Source: Brenneria corticis
GTDB lineage: Bacteria > Pseudomonadota > Gammaproteobacteria > Enterobacterales > Enterobacteriaceae
Assembly (NCBI RefSeq): GCF_003115855.1
Contig: NZ_KZ819084.1
Span: 62,001 to 126,000, forward strand
DNA length: 64,000 bases
Reading direction: 5' to 3'
A program made the position numbers and the translations under genes. How positions within the stretch are numbered: the first letter of the stretch is position 1; every line of letters starts with the position of its first letter. The notes below the pieces were generated by a model. The model did not search any database and had not been told where the DNA came from. It saw only the letters and a program-made list of their open reading frames with translations. This document shows, one piece after another, positions 8,859-16,966 of the stretch.

Positions 8859-10085
8859 TTACCCCCGATAGCGCATGCGTCCCGCCGCAGTTTTCTCCAG
8901 CCGTTGCGCCAGACTGCGGGCGATGGCCGCGAAGTCCGTTTCGTTTTTCCCCTGCCGCGTCATAAACTGCGTGCCGACGCGCAGCGCGAATTCATTCAGC
9001 GCGCGGGGATCGGCGCAGGTGCCGACCAGAATGCCGTGCCGTTCGAGCGCGGTAATGGTCGCTTTCGCCGGCATCGACGAATCCATCGGGATCAATAGCT
9101 GATGGGTGGCGGTCTCATGCGCCTGCGCGGCGATCACCGCCACGCCCTGTGCCCGCAGCGCTTCGGCCATGGCCGCGGTGTTGCGGCAAATTTGCCGCGC
9201 ATAGTCGTCTCCATCCTGCCGGGTCTCCAGCAGCGTCACCAGCAGTGACGGCAGACAGCCCGCGTCGCAGTTGGCGATCATCCGGCCTTCGATCAGCTGC
9301 GACAGAAGCCGGCGATCGTCTGCATGACGGCCGGCGATAATGCTGTGGGGACGGCCCGGGAAGGTTTTATAGGTCGAACTGGTCATAATATCGACGCCCA
9401 GCGCCAGCGGATTGGGAAACATTCCGCCGGCGATAAGCCCCAATACGTGGGAGGCGTCGAAAATCACTTTGGCGCCGACCTGGCGCGCGCCGGCCACCAC
9501 CGGGGCGATATCGTCGGCTTTGATCATCACCGAACGGCCCAGCATCACCAGCCTGGGCTTGACGGTCAGGATCATCTCGGCGGCGGCGACGGCGTCCAGA
9601 CGGTCGTGCCGCGCGTCGTACGGCAGATCCATCACCTTCAGTCCCGCCAGTTCAGGCGTTCCGCCGCGCCGCTGGCTTAAATGACCGCCGTGGGCGGCGG
9701 CCGGCGCCAGCAGCAGATCGCCGGGCTGCGAAAACGCATGAAATACCGCCAGATTCGCCGTGGTGCAGTTCGCCAGCCGCGTCTCCGCCCACTGCGAGCC
9801 GAACAGCGCGTTCACTTCGTTTTCCACGGCGATTTCCAGTTTTGACACCAGATCGGTGTCCGGCTGTTCCTTGGCGAAACGGGGGCCCATGGCCGGATAG
9901 GCGCTAAGCGCCGGGGAGTAGGCGGCCATCGCCGCTTCGCTGGGTAAATTGGCGCCGGCGTAAAGCACGATGCGATCGTTCTTCAGGGTATCAAGGCGCG
10001 CGGCGCACAGGCGTAACAGCGTATTATTGTCTTCGGCGCTGGAAACGGCGTTATCGGCCTGGTCGTTATGTTGCGTTGTGGGCAT
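8859..10085 (-). CDS. Serine hydroxymethyltransferase-like PLP enzyme
   Basis: A fold-type I PLP enzyme of the GlyA family. The coenzyme site is clear: the Asp of IFDASHVLGLIAGG (D210) with H213, and the Schiff-base lysine in TSSTYKTFPGRP (K240). These match the DxAHxxGL and TTTHKTLRGP motifs of SHMT. At 408 residues it is close to SHMT size but divergent, with an unusual N-terminus and TYK for THK, so it is probably not housekeeping GlyA. It is the last gene of an amino-acid transporter operon, 45 bases after a permease. A role on an imported beta-hydroxy or alpha-methyl amino acid is inferred; the folate dependence is unknown. Confidence 0.8.
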   Translation of the reverse strand: MPTTQHNDQADNAVSSAEDNNTLLRLCAARLDTLKNDRIVLYAGANLPSEAAMAAYSPALSAYPAMGPRFAKEQPDTDLVSKLEIAVENEVNALFGSQWAETRLANCTTANLAVFHAFSQPGDLLLAPAAAHGGHLSQRRGGTPELAGLKVMDLPYDARHDRLDAVAAAEMILTVKPRLVMLGRSVMIKADDIAPVVAGARQVGAKVIFDASHVLGLIAGGMFPNPLALGVDIMTSSTYKTFPGRPHSIIAGRHADDRRLLSQLIEGRMIANCDAGCLPSLLVTLLETRQDGDDYARQICRNTAAMAEALRAQGVAVIAAQAHETATHQLLIPMDSSMPAKATITALERHGILVGTCADPRALNEFALRVGTQFMTRQGKNETDFAAIARSLAQRLEKTAAGRMRYRG

Positions 10086-10130
10086 TCAATTCACCAATCG
10101 GTTTGAAAAAAGAGATAGACCTTTCATCAC

Positions 10131-10823
10131 TTAACGGATAATGGCGGTGCGTTTCTGTAGCAGCCGCACGGCCTTGGACGCCAGATAGGAGATGATGAAA
10201 TAAACGGCGGCGGCGAACAGATACATCTCCAGCAGGCGCCCGTCGCGTTGCGCGACCTTGGCGGCCGCGCCGAGAAAGTCGGTAATCGAAAGGACATAGA
10301 CCAGCGATGTATCCTGAAACAGGATAATCGTCTGGGTCAGGAACAGCGGCAGCATATTGCGCATGGCCTGCGGCAAAATAACGTACAGCATGGTTTGCCG
10401 GCCGTTCAGCCCCAAAGCCAGCGAGGCCTGCGACTGGCCGCCGGGCAGCGACTGAATGCCGGAGCGGACGATTTCACAAAAATAGCAGGCTTCGAACAGC
10501 GTAAAGGTAATGACCGACGACCAGAACGGATCGACCCTGACCGGAAAAGACGCGCCGGTTATCCATTGCAGGATATAGGGCACCAGAAAATAGAACCAGA
10601 AGATCACCAGCACCAGCGGCAGCGAACGCAAGAGGTTGACGTAACCCGCGGCCAGCACGGCCAGCGCCCGGAAACGGGACAGGCGCATGATCGCCAGCAG
10701 CGTGCCGAAAATAATCCCCAGCACCGTGGCGCAGAAGGTAAGCTTCAGCGTAAAGCTCATGCCGGTCAGAAACAGGTAGGGCAGAGCGTTGACGATGGTT
10801 TGAAAATCGAATCCCGTCAGCAT
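10131..10823 (-). CDS. Polar amino-acid ABC transporter permease (GltK/HisM type)
   Basis: An inner-membrane permease of the HisMQ/GltJK group. Five hydrophobic helices are visible, and the cytoplasmic EAA loop reads QASLALGLNGRQTMLYVILPQAMRNM. The length of 230 residues is typical. It follows the other permease by 4 bases, and the SHMT-like gene follows it. It would form the heterodimeric pore with the upstream permease for the binding protein at 11679-12587. No cognate ATPase gene is present in this operon. Confidence 0.92.
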   Translation of the reverse strand: MLTGFDFQTIVNALPYLFLTGMSFTLKLTFCATVLGIIFGTLLAIMRLSRFRALAVLAAGYVNLLRSLPLVLVIFWFYFLVPYILQWITGASFPVRVDPFWSSVITFTLFEACYFCEIVRSGIQSLPGGQSQASLALGLNGRQTMLYVILPQAMRNMLPLFLTQTIILFQDTSLVYVLSITDFLGAAAKVAQRDGRLLEMYLFAAAVYFIISYLASKAVRLLQKRTAIIR

Positions 10824-10827
10824 CGTT

Positions 10828-11574
10828 TCAGCCTTTCTTCCGGTTCTGAGCGACGCCGAAACCCGGCAGCGCCGCTCTTTTTTCCATGCCGCGCATAACG
10901 AAGACGATAATCAGGTTAAGCAGCAGATAAAGCAGAGTGGCGGCGGTAAAGGCCTCAAACACCTGGAAACTGTTTTCCTGCATGGCGCGCGCGCCGCCGG
11001 TGAGTTCCATCAGCCCGATAGCCAGCGCGACCGAGGTATTTTTGGTGCAGCTGAGAAATTCCGAGGTGATTGCCGGCGTCACGATGCGAAACGCCACCGG
11101 CAGCAACACGAACCGATAGGTCTGCGGCAGCGTCAATCCCAACGCCTGACCGGCCATGCGCTGTCCTTTGGACAGGCTTTCCAGCCCGGCGCGCACCACT
11201 TCCGCCATGCGCGCGCCGTGATAGCAGCCCAGACAGAGCGTGGCGGTATAAAACTGCGCGTCGGGCAACTGTTTCAGCCAGTCGCCCGCCGATTCGGGCA
11301 GCGCCTCCGGCAGGACGAAATACCAGAGAAACATTTGCATCAGCAACGGAATATTACGGAATAGTTCGACGAACGCGCTGCCGCAGCGGTTCAGCATGGC
11401 GATCGGCGTATTGCGGGCAATGCCGGCCAGAGACCCCAGCAATAGCGCGATGGCAAAGGCGCAGACGGCCGTGGCGGCCGTCCAGCCAAGACCCATCATC
11501 AGCGTTTGCCAGTAGGTATGGGTGCCGTCAAGCGACATATCGAAAAATATGCCCCAGTTCCAGTTATAGTTCAT
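10828..11574 (-). CDS. Polar amino-acid ABC transporter permease (GltJ type)
   Basis: An inner-membrane permease of the glutamate/aspartate GltJ type. The chosen start gives MNYNWNWGIFFDMSLDGTHT, like GltJ proteins which begin with an NWNWGIF segment. An AGGG sits about 6 bases upstream of this ATG, whereas the longer frame to 11613 lacks support. The EAA loop is AGQALGLTLPQTYRFVLLPVAF. The length of 248 residues is normal. It is transcribed after the binding protein and pairs with the second permease 4 bases downstream. Confidence 0.9.
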   Translation of the reverse strand: MNYNWNWGIFFDMSLDGTHTYWQTLMMGLGWTAATAVCAFAIALLLGSLAGIARNTPIAMLNRCGSAFVELFRNIPLLMQMFLWYFVLPEALPESAGDWLKQLPDAQFYTATLCLGCYHGARMAEVVRAGLESLSKGQRMAGQALGLTLPQTYRFVLLPVAFRIVTPAITSEFLSCTKNTSVALAIGLMELTGGARAMQENSFQVFEAFTAATLLYLLLNLIIVFVMRGMEKRAALPGFGVAQNRKKG

Positions 11575-11678
11575 CGTCGCCCTGGTCAATCTGTTTTTAT
11601 CGTTTACCGGCATGTGATTAAGGTTGCCGACTTTACATCTACATCCCTGGATATGGCGCTACCCGCGGCGGGCGTTTT

Positions 11679-12587
11679 TTAGCGGTAAAGCTCGGGATTC
11701 GGATCGTCGGTGGGCTGGGCGATCGCTTTCTGCAACTGCGCCGATATCGGGAAATTCATATTGACGTTTTTCGGCGGGATCGGCTGCGTGAACCATTTGT
11801 CGTAGATCGCGGTAATGGCGCCGCTGCTGTACAACCCTTCAATGGTGGCGTTGACCAGCGCCTTGAACTGCGCGTCGTTGCGGCGCAGCATAATGCCGTA
11901 CGGCTCCACCGACAGCGGTTCCGTTGAAATCTGGTAATCGTCGGGGTTTCTGGCCGTTGCCCGCGCGCCGGCCAGAGAAACGTCATCGAAAATAAAGGCG
12001 GCGGCCCTGCCGGTTTCCAGCGTCAGCATGCCTTCGGCCAGATCCTTGGCGGAGAGGATCGTCAGGCCCAACTTCTGAGCGTTATTGGCGTCGTTGATGA
12101 TTCTGACGCTGGTGGTGCCCGCCAGCGTGACCACCGTTTTCCCTTTCACATCCGCCATCGACGCCACCGGCGCGGATGTTTTGGACAGAATTCTGACCGC
12201 GGCGACAAAATAGGTGGTGGAGAAGGCCACCTGTTTCTGACGTTCGGCGTTGTTGGTGGTGGTGCCGCATTCCATATCGATGGTGCCGTTGGCCAGCAGC
12301 GGGATCCGCGTGGTGCCGGTGACCGCCAGGGTGCTGACCGCCAGGTCGGGTTTGTTCAGCCTGGTTTTTACCGCGTCGACCACCGCGGCGCAGATATCCA
12401 TCGCATAGCCGATCGGCCGCTGATTATCGTCGTAATAGGAAAAGGGCACCGCGCCGTCGCGGTGTCCCACGGTTATCTGACCGCTGTCGGCGATTTTTTT
12501 TAATGTTCCCGCCAACTCCTCGGCGCCAGCCGATGCAGTCGTCAGAATGAGCGTGCACAGAGACGTAGCCAATATCTGTCGTTTCAT
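11679..12587 (-). CDS. Amino-acid ABC transporter periplasmic binding protein (GltI type)
   Basis: A periplasmic receptor of the SBP_bac_3 family. The start at 12587 gives a clear Sec signal peptide, MKRQILATSLCTLILTTASAGA, followed by the mature ELAGTLKKIADSGQITVGHRDGAVPFSYYD. A GGAG site precedes this ATG; the 42 extra codons of the longer frame upstream have no such support. The C-terminal IYDKWFTQPIPPKNVNMNFP tail is typical of GltI proteins. Glutamate/aspartate or a related polar amino acid is the likely ligand. It heads the operon and lies downstream of the gntR gene on the same strand. Confidence 0.92.
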   Translation of the reverse strand: MKRQILATSLCTLILTTASAGAEELAGTLKKIADSGQITVGHRDGAVPFSYYDDNQRPIGYAMDICAAVVDAVKTRLNKPDLAVSTLAVTGTTRIPLLANGTIDMECGTTTNNAERQKQVAFSTTYFVAAVRILSKTSAPVASMADVKGKTVVTLAGTTSVRIINDANNAQKLGLTILSAKDLAEGMLTLETGRAAAFIFDDVSLAGARATARNPDDYQISTEPLSVEPYGIMLRRNDAQFKALVNATIEGLYSSGAITAIYDKWFTQPIPPKNVNMNFPISAQLQKAIAQPTDDPNPELYR

Positions 12588-12873
12588 GGTTTCTCCACGG
12601 AATACCGTCGTTAATTGCTCTTTCGTACTGATGACCAGTCTGCGCTTCGCGGCGGATAGGCGGCCCGTAAAAGAGAAACGCAGCAGGAGTATGGCTGGTC
12701 GATAATCGATCAATTAGGCGAAAGCGGTCAATGAAAATTAATAATGTATAATTAATTCATTTATCACAAAGATAAAAACCGACCGGATGCTTTGAATTTA
12801 ATGTTTTAAATTCAAATTGTTATTGCGAAGTGATGCAGATGGTTAAAGGAGGGTGATATAAATAAATCTTATG
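12588..12873. promoter_or_regulatory. AT-rich gntR-gltI intergenic region with a perfect 11-bp inverted repeat
   Basis: The gap between the GntR gene and the binding-protein gene is AT-rich in its distal half. TTTGAATTTAA at 12791-12801 and TTAAATTCAAA at 12806-12816 form a perfect inverted repeat with a 4-base spacer, about 204 bases upstream of the binding-protein start. The low GC content and absence of a T tract argue against an intrinsic terminator, so a protein-binding site is the better reading. The promoter of the transporter operon is presumably here, but no confident -35/-10 pair was picked. Confidence 0.55.
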
Positions 12874-13554
12874 CTATTGGTGATGGCTGACCGAAACGGC
12901 GTTCACCGAGTTACGCACGGCGTTTGCCGTGCTCATCACATGCTTACGCAGGGTCGTTGCCAGCTTCCCGGCATTTTTTTCCCGCAGCCACCGTAGGATC
13001 TCTTCATGTTCCTGCACGGCCAACTGCCAATCCTGAGGCAACTGCCGGATGGTATGCCGAATATTTCTGATGCGCAGTTCAAGATTGTGGTACAGCGCAA
13101 TCAGCGATTGGTTATGCGTGGCGGCAAAGAGGGCTAAATGGATTTCCCGATTCAGTCTGGAATACTCCAGTCTGTCGAGCCGCTGATACGCCAGCAGCAT
13201 GGCGTGATGCAACTGCTCGATATTCGCCAACTCGTCGCCGGTAATATGCTGGCAGGCTATCTCGCCGGCCAGTCCTTCCAGACTGGCGATAATGGGGAAA
13301 ATTTCGAACAGCTCGTCATCGGTCAGCGTGGCCACGCGGGCGCCGCGCTGAGGCAGCAGGACGATCATCCCTTCGGTGGCTAGCACCTTAAGCGCTTCGC
13401 GCAGCGGCGTGCGCGATATCTCAAACTGTTCGCACAGCGTTTTTTCGGGGATGCGGCTGCCGGGTTCCAGTTCGCCGCGGACGATCATTTCTCGAATAAG
13501 ATCGGCAATCTCACTATGGAGCGTTTTGCGCGAGATGGACATTCCTTTGAGCAT
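12874..13554 (-). CDS. GntR-family transcriptional regulator (FCD/FadR subfamily)
   Basis: A DNA-binding regulator. Residues about 8-75 are a GntR winged helix (TLHSEIADLIREMIVRGELEPG, then SRTPLREALKVLATEGMIVLLPQRGARVA). The remainder is an all-helical FCD ligand-binding domain with the family metal-site His pattern (LNREIHLALFAATHN, VQEHEEILRWL, LRKHV). The length of 226 residues is usual. It precedes the amino-acid transporter operon on the same strand and is the likely regulator of it and of itself. A GAAGG lies 8 bases before the ATG, and a palindrome upstream (13611-13622) could be its own operator. Confidence 0.92.
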   Translation of the reverse strand: MLKGMSISRKTLHSEIADLIREMIVRGELEPGSRIPEKTLCEQFEISRTPLREALKVLATEGMIVLLPQRGARVATLTDDELFEIFPIIASLEGLAGEIACQHITGDELANIEQLHHAMLLAYQRLDRLEYSRLNREIHLALFAATHNQSLIALYHNLELRIRNIRHTIRQLPQDWQLAVQEHEEILRWLREKNAGKLATTLRKHVMSTANAVRNSVNAVSVSHHQ

Positions 13555-13610
13555 TGGGGGAACCTTCTTTCGATGAATGAGCGCGTGGCGTAATGAAAAG
13601 GGAAATTATA

Positions 13611-13622
13611 TTGGCAAGCCAA
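13611..13622. promoter_or_regulatory. Candidate GntR operator (TTGGC-AA-GCCAA)
   Basis: TTGGC and GCCAA form a dyad around a 2-base centre, within a looser ATATTGGC..GCCAACAATA symmetry, 57 bases upstream of the gntR start. FCD-type GntR proteins bind short TGGT/ACCA-like dyads, so autoregulation is plausible. This is inference from position and symmetry. Confidence 0.4.
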
Positions 13623-13793
13623 CAATAGCATAATGCATAGCGCTTTCAGACTTCAACCGCCCCGGCGGCGGCCGTCGCTCTTGCCATTCCGGCGGCGGGC
13701 ATGATAATTTTCCCAGCGGGTGTCGGCTGTATAGGGCAGTTAGGCAGGTTATCATCATGCGTTGGTCGGGCCGCCGCGCGGAGTTTTCACGTT

Positions 13794-15161
13794 ATGAGGC
13801 GCGACCTTTCACCGCGTAAAATTCCGCGTGTTCGTCTGTTCGCTGAACGCGCTTTCGCCACATTAGAACGTTTTGCCCATATTGAATCCGTTAGCGGCAT
13901 CATATTGCTGGCCGCCGCGGCAATCGCCTTAATCTGGGCCAATTCTCCCTTTTCCGCCAGCTACCACCATTTATGGCATACGCCGCTTGCCATCGCCGTC
14001 GGATCGTTCTCCTTTTCCCAGTCCCTCCATTTCTGGATCAACGACGGGCTGATGACGATCTTCTTTCTGGTGGTCGGCATGGAAATCAGATATGAAATTC
14101 ACGCCGGGGCGCTGAGCAATATCCGGCAGGCCGCGCTGCCTATCATTGCCGCTTTCGGGGGCGTGGCCGTCCCGGCGTTAATCTATATCCTGTTTAATCA
14201 GGATCCGGCGCGGCATCATGGCTGGGCGGTGCCCACCGCCACCGATATCGCCTTCGCCGTGGGCGTTCTCGCGCTGCTGGGGCGCTCCATCCCCGGGAAC
14301 ATCCGGGTCTTTTTGCTTACGCTGGCGATCATCGACGACATTATCGCCATTATGATGATCGCCCTCTTTTATTCCGCGCAGCTCGACTATAGCGGGCTGG
14401 CGATTGCCGGCGCCGGCATGCTGCTGGTCGCCGGTATGCAATTAATCGGCATTCGCTCCGCTGTGGTCTACCTTATTCCGGGCATCGTCATCTGGAGCGG
14501 CTTGTGGATTATGGGCATACATCCGACGATAGCGGGCGTGGTGCTGGGGCTTATCACGCCGGTGTTGCCGGCGCGTAGCCATCAGTCCGTGCGCGACAAC
14601 ATTTTACGCATCACCCATGAGTTGGCGGATCCGGACAAACCGGCGGGCACGCTATCGCAGTCTTTCAAACAACTGCGTCTGGTTCGGCGCGAACTGCTTC
14701 CGCCGGTGATGAGCGTGCAGATGGCGCTTCACCCCTGGGTCGCCTTTTTCATCATGCCGCTGTTTGCGCTCGCCAACGCCGGGGTGAGCGTCGATGGCGT
14801 CAATCTCTCCGCCGAAGGCGCCCATTGGGTGATGATCGGCGTGATAGCGGGGCTGGTGCTGGGCAAACCTTTGGGTATTATCGCCGTAAGCTGGCTGACG
14901 GTACGGCTGGGATTATGCAAACTGCCTCCGGATGTGTCGTGGGGCGGGGTGGCGCTGATCGGGCTGCTGGGCGGGATCGGATTTACCATGTCGATCTTTA
15001 TCGCCATGCTGGCGTTTTCCAGCGAGAATCAGCTGGGCGCAGCCAAACTGGGCGTGCTGTTGGGTTCGCTGACCGCGGCCATTCTGGGTCTTGCCTGGGG
15101 GAAAATCTATGCGGGACGGAAGCGGATCGCCAACGCCGGCGGCGAACCGATTGGACGTTAG
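13794..15161 (+). CDS. nhaA: Na+/H+ antiporter NhaA
   Basis: An inner-membrane sodium/proton antiporter. The family hallmark is present: the paired transport aspartates in LTLAIIDDIIAIMMIALFY, plus the unwound-helix region PTATDIAFAVGVLALLG and the segment HPTIAGVVLGLITP. Multiple hydrophobic helices fill the protein. The ATG at 13794 (MRRDLSPRKIPRV) is chosen because the 31 extra upstream codons (from 13701) overlap the likely promoter and are not NhaA-like; GGAG lies 10-11 bases upstream. At 455 residues it is longer than E. coli NhaA (388), matching the longer proteobacterial subgroup. It is a stand-alone gene. Confidence 0.95.
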   Translation: MRRDLSPRKIPRVRLFAERAFATLERFAHIESVSGIILLAAAAIALIWANSPFSASYHHLWHTPLAIAVGSFSFSQSLHFWINDGLMTIFFLVVGMEIRYEIHAGALSNIRQAALPIIAAFGGVAVPALIYILFNQDPARHHGWAVPTATDIAFAVGVLALLGRSIPGNIRVFLLTLAIIDDIIAIMMIALFYSAQLDYSGLAIAGAGMLLVAGMQLIGIRSAVVYLIPGIVIWSGLWIMGIHPTIAGVVLGLITPVLPARSHQSVRDNILRITHELADPDKPAGTLSQSFKQLRLVRRELLPPVMSVQMALHPWVAFFIMPLFALANAGVSVDGVNLSAEGAHWVMIGVIAGLVLGKPLGIIAVSWLTVRLGLCKLPPDVSWGGVALIGLLGGIGFTMSIFIAMLAFSSENQLGAAKLGVLLGSLTAAILGLAWGKIYAGRKRIANAGGEPIGR

Positions 15162-15218
15162 CCGCTGATTTGTCATCCTGAGGCAATACGCTATCGGCAC
15201 TGTTACGGAGGGGAGCGG

Positions 15219-15545
15219 ATGCGTAGGCAATATTGCCGCACTCGGTTGTGGTCTGACAGGATGCGCGGGGTTGCCGCATCCGCTATCGCGCTGTTTTTCT
15301 TATCGCTCGGCGCCTATGCGGCGGAGCCGATTGAGTCCGTCACGCGGCTGCTCGATGAGGCGGAAGCGATTACGCCGCTTGAAACGGTGATTATCGCCAG
15401 AGACGGCCAAATCCTGGCCGAACGGGGCTACCGCGGACACGCCACGACGGCGGACGCCGGTTCGCCCGCGGCGCGCTCCGGTCATCGGGATCGGCTGCAC
15501 CGGCTGTTGGGCGATATGATCCGTGAACTGAAAAGCCTCGCCTGA
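15219..15545 (+). pseudogene. Truncated beta-lactamase-family (serine hydrolase) remnant
   Basis: A 108-residue frame with a good Shine-Dalgarno (GGAGGGG, 7 bases before ATG) and a hydrophobic leader (VAASAIALFFLSLGAYAAEP). The mature part, ETVIIARDGQILAERGYRGH, reads like the first strands of class C beta-lactamase-like hydrolases. The SxxK, YxN and KTG catalytic motifs are absent, and the frame jumps to a tail, RDRLHRLLGDMIRELKSLA, that could be the far C-terminus of such a protein. An internal deletion fusing both ends is the simplest explanation. It could still be a small secreted protein; the family assignment is from memory of the motif. Confidence 0.5.
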
Positions 15546-15682
15546 GCGCGCGACTCGCGGGCATAACGACGGCAAACACGTTAATTAAAAAACGCATATA
15601 GAAAGCAAAAATCGATGTTTTTATTTCCCACCCGCTCCGCGTTAACTATCAGCCACTGTTTTAACAACGTGGTGACAAAAAC

Positions 15683-16900
15683 ATGGGCGCAGCAAGACTA
15701 TTATCGCAACTGGAAGAGAGCATCGAAAAACACAGCGAGGAATATATTACCGTCTCCAGGGATATTCACGCCCACCCGGAAACCGGCAATAACGAGTATT
15801 ACGCCAATAAGCTGCTCACCACGCTGCTGGCGAAAAATCAGTTTCAGGTCACCTCCAACGTGGCGGGGCATGAAACCGCCTTTTATGCGCTAAAGGAGAG
15901 CGGCAAACCGGGGCCGACCATCGCTTTTCTGGCGGAATACGACGCGCTGATCGATATCGGCCACGCCTGCGGCCACAACATTATCGGGGTGACCAGCGTG
16001 GCGGCGGCGGTGGCCCTCGGCGAGGTTATCGAGGAGACCGGCGGACGCGTGGTGGTGCTGGGCACGCCGGCCGAAGAGGGCGGGCTGCGCGGCAAGGGCG
16101 GACCGAACGGCAATGTGAAGGCGCGCTTTGTCGAGCACGGTTTTCTGGAAGACGTGGACGTCGCGCTGATGGTGCATCCATCCGGCAAAACGCGGCTCAC
16201 CGGCCCGTCGCTGGCCAACAACCATCTCTATTTTCATTTTTACGGCAGGCCGTCCCACGCCGGCAGCGCGCCGCATAAAGGCGTGAACGCGCTGGATGCG
16301 CTGGTGCTGCTGTATAACGGCATCAGCGTGCTGCGCCAGCAGCTGCCCGACGGCGTGCGGGTGCACGGCATTATCACCAACGGCGGCCAGGCGCCGAACG
16401 TTATTCCGGAATACGCCTCGGCCCACTACTACATTCGCGCCAAAACCCGTGAGGAAGTGATTGCGCTGGAGCCGCGCATTCGCTCCATTGCCGAGGGCGT
16501 GGCGCTGGCGACCGGGGCGACGGTAAAGATTGAGCATCAGGTCGGGCCGCGCGATTTTAATATCAATCATCGGCTGAACGGGTTGCTGCTGGAGGAGTTT
16601 ACCGCGGTGGGGGAAAGCGTCGATCTGACGGACAAACAGGGCATCGGCTCGACGGACGCCGGCGATATCAGCCACGCGGTGCCCACCGCTCATCCCACTA
16701 TCAAAATCGGCCCGGACGACCTGATCGGCCATACCGTGCCGTTTCGGGAAGCGGCCGACTCGCCCCTGGGCTACACGGCGCTGATCGCCGGGGCGAAAGT
16801 GCTGGCGCGCAGCGGGCTGCGCCTGTTGACGGACGCCCAGCTGTTGCAGGAAGTCAAAGACGAGTTCGCCGGCCGGCGCGGCGTAACGGACGCCGCCTGA
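15683..16900 (+). CDS. M20-family metal-dependent amidohydrolase/aminoacylase
   Basis: A zinc-dependent hydrolase of the M20D group (AbgB, HipO, aminoacylase types). Metal and catalytic residues are visible: DIGHACGHN (H94 and H98 of a GHACGH motif), TPAEEGGLRGKGG (E131/E132) and MVHPSG (H165), with the dimerisation-domain motif GRPSHAGSAPHKGVNALDA. It would remove an acyl or aminoacyl group from an amino acid or peptide conjugate in the cytoplasm. The ATG at 15683 has a weak ribosome site. A complete Dpp-type transporter follows 66 bases downstream, so the imported compound is probably its substrate. About 405 residues is normal length. Confidence 0.92.
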   Translation: MGAARLLSQLEESIEKHSEEYITVSRDIHAHPETGNNEYYANKLLTTLLAKNQFQVTSNVAGHETAFYALKESGKPGPTIAFLAEYDALIDIGHACGHNIIGVTSVAAAVALGEVIEETGGRVVVLGTPAEEGGLRGKGGPNGNVKARFVEHGFLEDVDVALMVHPSGKTRLTGPSLANNHLYFHFYGRPSHAGSAPHKGVNALDALVLLYNGISVLRQQLPDGVRVHGIITNGGQAPNVIPEYASAHYYIRAKTREEVIALEPRIRSIAEGVALATGATVKIEHQVGPRDFNINHRLNGLLLEEFTAVGESVDLTDKQGIGSTDAGDISHAVPTAHPTIKIGPDDLIGHTVPFREAADSPLGYTALIAGAKVLARSGLRLLTDAQLLQEVKDEFAGRRGVTDAA

Positions 16901-16966
16901 TCCCGGACATTAGCGCCTCCATCATTACAACAACGCCGATTACAACAATAAGGGAGTTTCCCGTCG

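Noticed and set aside
15615..15893. Plus-strand frame overlapping the start of the M20 gene
   Set aside because: Out of frame with the M20 gene, which has complete family motifs from 15683; no homology seen.
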